64,000 nt of DNA, from NCBI RefSeq assembly GCF_037176765.1, contig NC_090024.1, forward strand, positions 104,299,057 to 104,363,056, given 5' to 3'. The notes beneath the pieces are model-generated. The model searched no databases. It worked only from the letters and a program-made list of their open reading frames with translations, and was not told the DNA's origin. The position numbers and the translations under genes were made by a program. The DNA comes from Anolis sagrei. Lineage: Eukaryota > Chordata > Lepidosauria > Squamata > Anolidae. Positions 34,601 through 46,600 of this stretch are shown here, in pieces. The first letter of the stretch is position 1. Each line of letters starts with the position of its first letter.

Positions 34601-35454
34601 AATAGAGATGTTCAGCATAGTTTGGAGACTAAGAAAAGCAAATTCTACAACATGGCAACAAATAAAAAAAATAAGTGTATGAAATAAACATTACTAGAAA
34701 ATAGGGACGGCATGATGTTTTATTAAAATACCAATAATTGTCAAATTAAGATAGGATCTATGTATGTTTATATTAGGGCATCTCCTCTGTCCTTTTAAAA
34801 TTACTTTTAGCTGTGTCTTCTTTTTTTAGCTGAACATATTGTATAAGGTGCTGATTTTTACAAGTCATAGAATAAAAAAAATGAAATGATAAAAGTTAGT
34901 GGTGAATATTTTATTTTGACTATTGCATCAATCTTCTGTTGTATATGGATGTACACAATATATGTATGTCCACACATATTTTAATGAAAACATTCATACC
35001 AGATTTAAAATAATCCTTCCAGAAATTGGGCACAAAGTGCTACAAATGACTTTGTTATGCAGCAGGGAGTGTTGACATTGTCTCCTGAATTGAAAATTTG
35101 TTGATAGAAATCTAGAAAAGCTCACTAACAAAGTCCTATAGGATGATGGTCAGTCTTGTTTATGTGTAAATAGCAACAGCAGTTCAGAACAATTTCAATA
35201 TTGCATCAAAATCTCTTAATTGCACAATCACATTTATACTGAATGACATTGTTAAAGTGTTACACCATCCTTTCCATTATTTCCTGCACCTCACCATTAT
35301 AAACAAAACAGTAACACAATGTGACAGGTAGAACAACCTCACTGATGCCTGCACCATCTAGGCTCTAAATCTTTCCATCCTAAAGAAATATATTACAAAG
35401 AGAAAACATAAATTCACAGTTGGACAACACCTTAATCAAAGGACCAAGCAAAAT

Positions 35455-35935
35455 GAGGGGGCATGATGGTGCAACCCTTGTGTTGCTGAACTGCTGACCT
35501 AAAGGTTGGCAGTTCAAATCCGCGGAATGGGGTGAGCTCTTGCTATTAGCCCTAGCTCCTATGAACCTAGCAGTTTGAAAACATGCAAATGTGAGTAGAT
35601 AAATAGGTACCACTTTGGCAGGAAAGGGCAAAAGACGTTCCAAGAAGTCTTGCCAGCCACACGACCAGGAGGTAACAACATAGGATACTCGGCTTGAAAA
35701 TTGAGAAGAACACCTCCCCGAGAGCCAGAGCTGAGCACCGCCTCCAGAAGCCAAAAATGAAAAAAGAGAAGCCTTTGTCTGGTCTGTGTTTGTGTGTTTC
35801 ATTGTATGTGACTGTAAGACATTGAATGTTTGCCTATGTCTGCTGTAAATGTTGTGATCCATTCTGAGTTCCCTAGGGGAGAAGGGTGGAATATAAAGTG
35901 TATTATTATTATTATTAGTAGTATTATTAAAGGTG
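35455..35935 (+). mobile_element. tRNA-derived SINE with L2-type tail
   Basis: The head and middle resemble the Sauria-type SINE (GCTGAACTGCTGACCTAAAG, GCAGTTCAAATCC, ACATGCAAATGTGAGTAGAT). The 3' third is different: TGTGATCCATTCTGAGTTCC, GGAGAAGGGTGGAATATAAA and an ATT repeat, which is an L2/CR1-like tail. It lies between copies B and C. Confidence 0.7.
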
Positions 35936-36019
35936 GGATCAGAATGATTCATTAGGCTAATGATGCAAAAATAAGAGTATAATCTTGAAACAAACCAAAT
36001 AAATTCACAGATTTACTCA

Positions 36020-36635
36020 ATGATTAAATTAAAGGGTATCAATGCGGTTCTGGCCCAGCATATCTGTCCAAACATATCTCCTTCTATGTCCCACCTCGGA
36101 GTTTTAAGATCTTCAGGGGAGGCCCTGCTCTTGGCTCCGCCTCTGTCAGAAACGCCCTTGGCAGGGACAAGGGCCTTCTCGGTGGTGGCCCTCCGCCTGT
36201 GGAATTCACTCCCCACTGAAATTAGATTATCAACGTCCCTCCTTTCCTTTAGAAAGAAGTTAAAAAGGTGGATGTGGACCAGGCCTTTGGATAATTTTTC
36301 TGACGGTGACACTGATGACAATCGCTATGGAAATGGACTATCAACATGCTTGATGGAGTCTCTAACTACAGAATTCGGCTCAGATAAGGCCACCAGGCTG
36401 TTATTGAAACAGAAACAGATTTTAATTAATTAATGTGATTTAATGTTTTAAATCTATGTAATTATTTGATTTTATTATGTATTTTATTATGTGTACATTA
36501 GAGGCATCAAATTGTTGCCGGCTGGAAGCCGCTTTGAGTCCGTCCGTCCCCTCCCCCCCCCCCCGCCCGCCCCGGCCCGGGGGTTGAGAAGGACGAGTTA
36601 CAAATATCTGGAATAAATAAAATAAATAATAAATA
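36020..36635 (+). mobile_element. L2/CR1-like LINE 3' end
   Basis: The + strand reads [20 protein letters not shown], then AFSVVALRLWNSLPTEIRLS and a 3' tail CAAATTGTTGCCGGCTGGAA with GAATAAATAAAATAAATAA. A C-rich run (36,550-36,575) interrupts the tail. Confidence 0.82.
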
Positions 36636-36694
36636 TTTTAAAAATACCATTCTTTGGAATTTGCTGTTTTTCAAAGTTTTGCATACATTATGCA

Positions 36695-36835
36695 TGCAGC
36701 TGTATTAATGTATGTGAACCCTACCTAGCAGTTTCAGAAACAGCAATGTGAGTAGATAAATAGGTACTGCTTAAGCAGGGAGGTATTTAAGGCACCCATA
36801 AGGAAATGCCAGGGAAAAATGCTGGCGATTTGATC
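36695..36835 (+). mobile_element. SINE middle fragment
   Basis: CCTAGCAGTTTCAGAAACAG, AATGTGAGTAGATAAATAGG and GGCACCCATAAGGAAATGCC match the middle of the tRNA-derived SINEs in this window. Head and tail are missing. Confidence 0.55.
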
Positions 36836-37104
36836 CAAGGAGGAAGTTTACAAACAAAGCTCTTTGGCAGGGAAAAGTGGAACGACAGCATAGACACACA
36901 GACACACACGTGGCCGGAACCAAAACTTCAAATGGCCACTCTGTCCATGACACATGTAATGATTATACAACACAGATATGATATAAATGTATTCCTTATT
37001 TGGTGCAGCAAATAAGAATCAGAAAATCAGTAGCAACGCAATACTGTATGAAAAGCAAACCCATTTTTTCTGCTATCACCACTCAAAATATTAATTGCGG
37101 ATTT

Positions 37105-37445
37105 CACTTTGCTAACCTTTGTATCTCAATACATGGATAATGAACCTTGACTTTAAGTGAAGGCAAATAATGGCTAACGTAACTTTTTCAAAAAGCATTT
37201 GAACAATGAGTGTAATGTTATTAAAGACCTTGGGATTGGCAATCTACAGAACTGCTAAGCATACAAGAGTCGTGACAAAGCATGTGATGTTTTTTCTGCT
37301 CCAAAACTGTGTCTCTCCCTTTAAAGAAACTGATAAAGAAAGCAATGACATTAAGCGGAAGCAGGACTGGAAGGAGGAGGGGTTTCAATCTCCTCCCATT
37401 TCTTAATTCAGTGTCAAGTTTTGAGTGTTTCATAAGAAGTGGACA
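37105..37445 (+). promoter_or_regulatory. putative promoter of CMBL copy C
   Basis: Paralogous to 18,105-18,465. The position of the copy B TATA box is occupied here by TTTCATAAGAAG, a poor match. The CTCCTCCCATTTCTTAATTC block just upstream is kept. The start site is not determined. Confidence 0.5.
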
Positions 37446-37459
37446 TTGTTCTCTATCTC

Positions 37460-37584
37460 CAGGCCTGATACAGAAAATACAGCAAGAAGCCCTGCTAGGG
37501 AATCAGAAGGTATTCACTGACAGCCAGTTCACTTCCCTCTTGCAAAATTTATCAAATCAGAGACTAGAAGACTCTGATTTGCAG
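37460..37584 (+). other. CMBL: CMBL copy C, non-coding exon 1
   Basis: Conserved with copy B exon 1 (CTGACAGCCAGTTCACTTCC) and ending in CAG|GTATGTAG. The 5' limit is an estimate. Translation starts in exon 2. Confidence 0.55.
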
Positions 37585-38213
37585 GTATGTAGAAATCTTA
37601 CATGACATGCTGCACTGTTCTACCACAGAATACAATGGGAAGCAGAAATGCAAAATATGCATGTGATGTTTTTGCAAAAATAATTGGCCAACCATTTGAT
37701 TTTCAGAATTTTTTTTTAGCTAGGAAGAAGAGCATTGGCTCACAGTCACAAGCTGTTGGAGGAATCAGATAGATGTGTCTAGCTAGTATGGGGTGAAAGA
37801 GAAATGCATACAAGTCACACTCACTGCAGTAGAAGGCAGAGCCCTGGTACACAACATTGATTGTGTGGCTGCATTCTGTCTTAAAGTGTTTTAAATCTAG
37901 TAGCTGAAAACTAATCATTTAACTGTATAAAAATGTAAAAAGAATGCTAGTTATCAGTTGTATCTGACTCTAGTAAACAGAATCCAATCAGAACGGGTCA
38001 TTTCATTTTTGTGCTGCAGGACCCGCCACCCCAAAAAGAACAGGCCAGCAATCTTCGCATATCTTATAATGTCCTTTTCAATTCCGAAATACACACTCTA
38101 TTTATTTTATACACAGCACAGTCAGATTTGATTCTCTGTTTGCAGTAGGATCTATTACCCACTCTTTTTACTGCAGAATGAGCACAGGTAGCCCAGTCCA
38201 AATGTAGGATGAT

Positions 38214-39130
38214 GTTATTGTTTATCCGTTCAGTCACTTCCGACTCTTTTGACCTCATGGATCAGCCCATGCCAGAGCTCCTTGTTGGCTGTGGTCACTC
38301 CCAGCTCCTTCAGAGTCAAGCCAATCACTTCAAGGATACCATCCATCCATCTTGCCCTTGATTGGCCCTTCTTCCTTTTTCCTTCCATTTTCCCCAGCAT
38401 CATTGTCTTCTCTAAGCTTTCCTGCCCTCATGATGTGGCCAAAGTTCTTCATCCTTGCCTCTAATATCCTTCCCTCCAATGAGCAGTTGGGCTTTATTTC
38501 CTGAAGTATGGACTGGTTGGATCTTCTCACAGTCCAAGGCACTCTCAAAATTTTCCTTCAGCACCACAGTTCAAAAGCATCTATCTTCCTTCGCTCAGCC
38601 TTCCTTATGGTCCAGCTTTCACATCCGTAGGTGACTATGGGGCATACCATTGCTTTAACTATACGGATCTTCATTGCCAGTGTGATGTCTCTTCACTATT
38701 TTATCGATATTGGACATTGCTCTCCTCCCAATAAATAAGTGTCTCCTGATTTCCTGGCTGCATTCTACATCTGCAGTAATATTTGCACCTAGAAATACAA
38801 AGTCTGTCACTGCCTCCACGTTTTCTCCTTCTATTTGCCAGTTATCAATCAGTCTGGTTTCCAGAATCTTGTTTTTTTTTAATGTTTAACTGCAACCCAG
38901 CTTTTGCACTTTCTTCTTCCACCTTGATTAGAAGGCTCCTCAGCAACTCCTCCCTTTTGGCCATCAAAGTGGTATCATCTGCATATCTAAGGTTGTTAAT
39001 GTTTCTTCCAGCAATTTTAACCCCAGCCTTGCATTCGTCAAGCCCCGCACATCGCATGACGTGTTCTGCATACCAGTTGAATAGGTTGGGGGAGAGTATA
39101 ACAACCCTGCCGTAACCCTGCCAAATGTAT
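38214..39130 (-). mobile_element. BovB (RTE) LINE, 3' part
   Basis: The - strand shows the reverse-transcriptase catalytic box LRYADDTTLMAKREELLRSL with KAGLQLNIKKK downstream. Then follow VPWTVRRSNQSILQEIKPNC, SLEGRILEARMKNFGHIM and a tail of GAGTCGGAAGTGACTGAACG type. It is the longest BovB copy here, 5'-truncated, with broken frames. It lies in intron 1 of copy C. Confidence 0.9.
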
Positions 39131-39179
39131 GGTGTAACATTATATTCACCTTACTTTTGATTCCATAGTACACTTACAA

Positions 39180-39545
39180 CAGTGGTTCCTAACTTCTTTT
39201 TTTTTTAACCAGGGACCACTTTGACCAGGGACTACTCTCCAACATTAGTACCAAAAAGGTTACAAATCAGTTTTTGGTCAACTTTAGATTTGGTTTGGTT
39301 ATCTTGGGTGCTGATTCAGAAAACTGCATTGCCTAGACCACATCAGCTCTACAGAACATATGCCACCAAGTAGTCGCCATCTGCTTGCCCACAGAACACC
39401 ATATTTAATAAGCCTTAGCACTATAAGAGAGTTTTGCGAGAGCAGTCACTCTTGTTGCAACAGCATCGTAACTGTGAGGGTGTGGATCATATTTTAGTTT
39501 TTGCGGACTACTGATGGTCCACGGACCACAGGTTGGGGATCACTA
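39180..39545. mobile_element. hAT MITE, CAGTGGTTCCTAAC ends
   Basis: Left end CAGTGGTTCCTAACTTCTTT, right end GGACCACAGGTTGGGGATCA; target duplication ACTTACAA/ACTTACAG (39172-39179 and 39546-39553). Inner inverted motifs CCAGGGACCACTTTGACC and GGTCCACGGACCAC are visible. Confidence 0.75.
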
Positions 39546-39650
39546 ACTTACAGAATATGTTGTAATATTAGTAAACCATTAAAATTTAATGAAACAAATT
39601 ACGACTCTTAAAAATTAATTGGCAGTGTATGTACTATCTACAATATAGTA

Positions 39651-40183
39651 CAGGGTGAGGCAGCATAACTTCCTTTTTTAAAATGTGCGCCAATCAGTCG
39701 GTTGAAGACGTAGCGGAGCGCTAGTGGTCTCGTTTGAGAGGTGGAAGTATAAAGTTTTGTCCTAACACAGTTCAGTCGCCATCATGCGTTGGAACAGTGA
39801 GGCCATTGAGGCCTACTTTTTGAGTGGATTTGGAGTGGCCGGCCCGCTCTCCAGATTTGGCCCCTTGTTATTTTTTTTCTATGGGGTTTTTGAAATCCCG
39901 TGTTTATGTGAACCGTCCAAGGACCCTACAAGATTTGAAGACCAACATCCAGGAAGAAATTTCCAACATAATGCCTGCTATGCTGGCAAGAGTCATGACA
40001 AATGCCAGAAATTGGTTTACTTAGTGTATAGAGAATGGGGGACATCACCTAACTAATTTGATCTTCAAAACTACGTAAAACAAAACTTTAGGTAAGTGCC
40101 TACATTATATATATAAAAAATTCTGATTCATACAATGGGTTTTATTAAGTTTTGAAAAAAGGAAGTTATGCTGCCTCACCTTG
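39651..40183 (+). mobile_element. Tc1/mariner-like element, internally deleted
   Basis: Terminal repeats CAGGGTGAGGCAGCATAACT and, inverted, CAAGGTGAGGCAGCATAACT continue into TCCTTTTTT on both sides. TA flanks at 39649-39650 and 40184-40185. The + strand frame starts MRWNSEAIEAYF and jumps to the transposase C-terminus (ARSPDLAPCYFFSMGFLKSR, then LQDLKTNIQEEI). The middle is lost, so it is non-autonomous (533 bp). Confidence 0.9.
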
Positions 40184-40579
40184 TAGTTTAGGTACTAGTC
40201 TCCTAGTCTCCATCTCCCAAATTTAGCCAAATAATCAATATCCAAGAGTGGGATTCAGACTTCGGAGCAAATCACATAAGACTTTAAAGATGTTTTCAAC
40301 AACTAAATTTTCCTGTTATTCTGGGATGGCCAACTAATCCATATACAGTATTAGACAGGATCCCATTCTTGGTGCCTCAAATACTGGCCCATTTCAAATT
40401 CCTGGCAGATCGAGTTAAAATTGTATGTGGGAATGATCTGCCTCTGAAGCTATAGATCACCAAGCATCACACATGGAGACATACTTGCCATTAACTGGCC
40501 GCAATTGGGAAAAAAAGCATAATACAATGTTTTCCAACAGTCTTGAACTGTATTTTTATTGCTTTCCAGCATAGCAGGG

Positions 40580-40635
40580 CATTGGACTAGATGGCCCATG
40601 TGATCTCTTCCAATTCTATTATTCTATGATTCTAA
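40580..40635 (+). mobile_element. CR1 3' tip beside the exon 2 acceptor of copy C
   Basis: GGGCATTGGACTAGATGGCC, then TTCCAATTCTATTATTCTAT and GATTCT are the last bases of a CR1 3' end with its terminal repeat. It stops about 27 bp before the exon 2 splice acceptor. Copy B lacks it. Confidence 0.85.
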
Positions 40636-40662
40636 CCTTTGTGAATCTTTTCTTTGTGACAG

Positions 40663-43600
40663 ATGGCCAACGAAGCAAATCCTTGCCCATGCAAACTTGG
40701 AGACAAGTTTGACTATGAAGGGCAGGGACATGAAGTTTCTGTCGGACACATCAAGGCTTATCTGGCCAAGCCTCCTCATCATACAGACAAAGCGGTCATA
40801 GTGATACATGATGTTTTTGGATGGCAGCTACCAAATACCAGATACATAGCTGACATGCTTACATCTAGTGGATACACGTAAGAATATCTCCATGATTTTT
40901 TTGGTCATACCATATCAATTTGGTACCTTATCTAACTTTTTAAATCTTATATACAATGTGTGCAAAAAAGAAATTTAATATCTTTTTCTGTGTTTGTAGA
41001 CATATATACAAAGCAACGGAACAAACTATGCAGAACAATCTATTCTGAATAATAATACAAGAATTATGTACAATGTGACCTAAAAGCTTTGCAGTGTTAA
41101 TGGGGAGGGGGGGAGAGGGCAATAAAAAAATGGAGGAGGTTTCTCCATTTCCAATCATACAAACAGCAAAGTACCTGGAACATTTGAGCTGAGAGGAGCT
41201 GCGGTGGCACAATGGGTTAAACCAGGGGTCCTCAAACTTTTTAAACAGAGGACCAGGTTATAGTCCCTCAAACTGTTGGAGGGCCAGATTATAATTTGAA
41301 AAAAAAAACCCCATGAATTAATTCCTATGCACACGGCACATATCTTATTTGTAGTGCAAAAACACTTAAAAACAATACAATAATTAAAAATGAAGAACAA
41401 TTTTAACAAATATAAACTTATTAGTATTTCAATGGGAAGTGTGGGACTGCTCTTGACTGATGAGATAGGATTGTTGTTGTTGTTCTTGTTGTATGCTTTC
41501 AAGTCGTTTCAGACTTAGGTTGACCCTGAGCAAGGGCTGGGTAAATGACCTTGGAGGGCCATATCCGGCCCCTGGGCCTTAGTTTGAGGACTCCTGGGTT
41601 AAACCCTTGTGCTGGCTGAACTGCTGAGCTGAAGGCTGGCAGTTCAAATCTGCGAGACTGGGTGAGCTGAGCTCCCATCTGTCAGCTCCAGCTAAAGCTT
41701 TCCAGCTCTGCGAGAGAAGCCTCCCACAGGATGGTAAACCATTCAGGCATCCCCTGGGCAATGTCCCTGCAGACAGCCAATTCTCTCACACCAGAAGTGA
41801 CTTGGCAATTTCACAATTAGCTTCTGAGATGATAAAAAAAACTGAGCTGAGAAGTAGCTTCTTCCTCACTTGAATCTGTGGTTAAAACAGTACTGCGGTA
41901 TGTTTGGCATTTAATAGGCACATTAGAAATACTATATCTGTCACTAGTAGGTAGGGGGGTTGAAAATAATTAGGTTTTAACCTTGGTGGCAAGAAGACAG
42001 GAAGGGGTTTTGCCATCCTTCTTCATGAAGTAAGGTGCTCTTCTGAAGCTGGAGATATACATTCACCGTCAGTTTCAAAGATGGGTCACTATTCATCACT
42101 CACACAGTGCACCACTTAGTCTATACCAGTTGAACTCATTTTTCATGGGATTTTCCCACTTCTCGCACTGTTTTACATAGGATGGAATGAAGTCCAGTAT
42201 GGGTTTGTCTACACAAAATAGCTTTTACTCCTTTTACAAAACCTTCTGTATTTCTACAAGCCACTCACTAGATCACTTCACTTTATTTCTTAATGTATGG
42301 AGGCAAAGAGTTCCACAGAATTGGAGAATAGGTCAAAAAAGTTCTATGCCTTGTAGCTTCCAGGTGTACCTCCCTAGGGCCCGGAATGTAGAGGAGATTT
42401 TCCTGGGTGGATCGAGGTGACCACTGATGGGGAAAAGGAATGAGGCGGTCCCTAAGATATAAAGGTCCTTGGCCATTTTGAGCTCTAAATGTCAGGATCA
42501 GTATCTTGTAAGAGATCCGATGTTCTATTGGTAGCCAATGCAGTTGTTGCAGAATGGTGTAATATGGGATCTTATAGATGATCCCGCTAGCAGCCTGGCC
42601 GCTGCATTTTGGACCATCCGAATCTTCTGGGTTGTTGACTTCGGAAGGCCGGCATATAAGGCGTTGCAATAGTCCAACCTCGTGGTGACTGTTGCATGGA
42701 TTACTGTTGCCAATGCTTCTACCAAAAAGTAGGATGCCAATTTCCTTGCCAGGCGAAGATGAAAAAAGGCCTGTTTACTTATGGCAGTGATCTGGGCCTC
42801 CATCGTCAGCGATGAGTCCAACACAACCCCAAGGCTTTTAACAGTGGAAGACGGAACTAGAGCTTCCCTACTGAAATCAGGCAGAGACTGGATTAATTCT
42901 GGTGGCTGGCCAGGCCAGAGTATCTCAGTTTTAGCAGGATTCTCTTTTAGTCTGCTCGCTCGCAGCCAACTCATCACTGCTTCCAAACACAGCCTAAAGT
43001 TCTCAGGAATTGCGGTTGTCCCAGGTTCGAGACGCAAGAGTAGCTGGGTATCATCTGCATACTGGTAGCACTCTATGCCAAAGCTCCGCACCAGTCCAGC
43101 AAGTGGCCGGACGTAGATGTTAAATAACAGGAGCGAGAGGATAGCACCCTGGGGAACTCCACAGCAAAGGCAGGAGCTCTCAGAGTTTTGGCCTATCCAC
43201 TCCACCCTCTGTCTCCAGTCCCGGAGGAACAAATTGAACCATTTCAGGGCTAAACCTCATACACCAGACATAGCCAATCGATAAATCAGCAAGTCATGGT
43301 CCACAGTGTCGAATGCAGCTGTGAGATCCAAGAGTACCAATAGCGCTGATTCGACTCAGTCTAACTGATGACGAATTTCATCAGTAATAGCTACCAAGAC
43401 AGTCTCTGTCCCATGACCTGAGATCAGGGCAAATAGCTCAGACTAGTCATAGGTAACACACTTCTACTTCCAATATATTATAAACCATGTGGTTTTCTAG
43501 ATGTTGATGCAGTATTCTTCCCATTATCCCTCATTACTGGCCAAACTGGCAGTGGCTAATCAAGTTGGAGTTTAACCAATTCTGGAAGATAACTGTTACA

Positions 43601-46600
43601 CTCCCCTTTCCCTTCCATAGGTGCTATATAAACTCATGATAAGCCTAGACATTGCAGTTAAAAATTAACTCCCAAACCCTGGGTCAACTTATTCATGGGT
43701 CAATTTAAGTACAAGCAGCCCTTGGGTTATAAACAAGATTGGTTCTCTAGGTTCAATCTTATGATGAATGTGTATATATGAGCTTGAACAGGTACATTTA
43801 CATGGAAGTCAGAACAGGCCCTGCATTCATGACTGGCAGGTGTGCGAAGGGAGTGCAGCCACACACAGTGTATAATGTGCAGTGGCAAAAGGTGCTTATT
43901 ACAGATGCTGCATGCTTTGAATTATTTCTTTAAACACAAATGTTTGGGAATGAGTAACCCATCATTCAAGGACATACAATTGTGAAAAAAAGGAAAGCAG
44001 GGGCAGAAGAGAGGGGAGAGATACACACACACTTTGGCTCAGCACTGAGATTTCATGGCAAGAAGGAAGGGGGAAAGCCATTCATAACTAGGAGTCATAT
44101 GTAAGTCAGATGTTCATAACTGGAGGACTGCCTGTACTGTATTTTAATTCTTATCGTTTGCTGCGAGAGAATGGCAAAAGATTAGAACTGCTGAAGCATT
44201 CTGGTAGCCGTAGGAGTCAGGGGACTACAGCTCCCAGAATGCTCCAAGGTCCCTCCAAGGTTAACCTAAAAGAAACACCGACTTCATCTGCTCTCTTTAC
44301 TATAGCACTGTTCCTGACTTTTAAAAATCTCTAAGTTGAACAAAGGCAGCTTGTTGTTGTTGTTTATTTGTTCAGTCGCTTCCGACTCTTCGTGACCTTA
44401 TGGACCAGCCCACGCCAGAGCTCCCTATTAACCGTCACCACCCCCAGCTCCTTCAGAGTCAAGCCAGTCACTTCAAGAATACCATCCATCCATCTTGCCC
44501 TTGGTCGGCCCCTCTTCCTTTCTCCCTCCACTTTCCCCAGGATCATTGTCTTCTCTAAGCTTTCCTGTCTAAACTTGTATTTTCCATATAGAGCAATTGT
44601 CCCAGACTTCTATAAAGGACAAGAACCTTGGAAACCATCTAATGACTGGGCAGGATTTGAGGATTGGAGAAAAACACGAGATTCCAAAGATACCAACAGG
44701 TAAGAGTCCAGGTCAAGTGGTAGTTATTCTTCTTTGGAAATTTCAGCTGATGGGATGCCTGTTGAGTTTAAGCTGTAGACCTCAAAGAGGAGCAGCAAGA
44801 GTTACCGTATTTTCCGGCATACTAGATGACTTTTTAGGCTTGAAAAATCTTATGAAAAGTCGAGGGTTGTCTAATATGCTGGGTATAAAATTAAAATAAT
44901 AATAATTAAAAGAAAAAATACAACTACCTTAGGAGGGAGGGAGGGAGGGAGGAGGAGGCGGGCAGAAGGAAGGCACAGGGAGGAGCGGCAGGCCATATTG
45001 CTGGGGGTGATCGCCTGCTGGGCTGTCCCCATGGCCCCCGCCGCTCTCCTTGCTCTACTTTCATGGCTCTCCTCTGCCCTCGACGCTCACCTCCTTCAAA
45101 GGTCACTGGGCTCATCTAGGCCAAGGAAGCGCCTTCGGACGACTCCCAGCAGCCCCGACAACGTGCCTGGGATGTGCTCGCTTAGGCATTCAGGGAGCCG
45201 TAGTTTCCTGAGTCCTACGGCTCTCAGAATGCCTCAGCAAGCACATCCCAGACATGCTGCTGCCAGAGCTCCAGGGAGTCACCATCCGAAGGCGCTTCCT
45301 TGCACTTCTGGACGACGACGGTGATGTGCCTGGGATGTGCTTGCTGAGGCATTCTGAGAGCCATAGGAGTCAGGAAACCACGGCTCCCAGAATACCTCAG
45401 TAAGCGCATCCCAGGCATGCTGCTACCGGGACTGCAGGGAGTAGTCGTCTGAGAGCCATAAGAGTCACCAGGTCTGCTGGGAGTCATCCGAGGCCGCTTC
45501 CTTGTGCCTTCGGACGACGACTCTCAGCAGCCCCGGCAGCAGTGTGCCTGGGATGTGCTCACTGAGGCATTCTGGGAGCTGTAGTCCCCTGACTCCTACA
45601 GCTCCCAGAATGCCTCAGCAAGCACATCCCAGGCACGTCGCCTCCCGGGGCTGCTGGGAGTCGTTGTCCGGAGGCGCAAGGAAGCGCCTTCAGATGACGA
45701 CTTTCTGCAGCCCTGGCAGCAGAGTGCCTGGGATGTGCTCACTAAGGCATTCTGGGAGCTGTAGTCCCCTGACTCCTACGGCTACCAGAATGCTTCAGCA
45801 AGCACATCCCAGGCACGCTGCCGCCTGAGGCTGCTGGGAGTCATCTTCTGGAGGTGCTTCCTTGTACCTAATCAAGCCCAGTGGCCTTTGGAGGAGGTGA
45901 GCAGCGGGGTGGAGGAGGGTCTTGAAAGTAGAGTGGGTAGAGCAGCGGGGGCCGCAGGGACAGCCCAGCAGGCCATCACCCCTAGCTGGTCTCCATGGAA
46001 TGCGGAGTCATCTTAAACGGCGAGTATATCCTTAACTCTGTATTTTGTGTTGAAAAGTTGGGGGGGGGGGTCGTCTTATACCCCCAGTCGCCTTGTATGT
46101 TGGAAAACACGATATATTGATAGATCCCAATTAGCTTTGAATATATTCCTTGGAGAATACTGTATCTATATGTATCTTCCCTATTTGTGGAATAATTAGC
46201 CTAATGCTACCTAATGCCATAACTGTTACATTGTGATCTAAGCCATACACTGACTAGAACCACTCTGATATCATACAAGACTTAAAGGTATGAGACAAAG
46301 ACAGGTAACTGACCATCAGTGTTTCTAAATGGTACATGAAATTTACTCGCAACTCCTTGAAAGAGAGGAGTTTTTGTGACCTTGAAAAAGGTGATGAGAC
46401 TCATACATATGTGTAGATTATGTTATCAGTAATTGTTTTGAAATTAATTTGTTCATTCACTTTCCTTTTTTCTGTCTCAGGGAAACAGATGCTGTCTTGA
46501 AGTACCTGAAGGAACAATGTAATGCTAAGAAGATAGGTGTTATTGGATTTTGTTGGGGTGGAGCTGCAGTTCATCATTTGATGTTGAGATATTCTGAATT

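Noticed and set aside
44998-45828. Several frames of about 100 codons with repeated [11 protein letters not shown]
   Set aside because: Translations of the palindromic repeat array on both strands.
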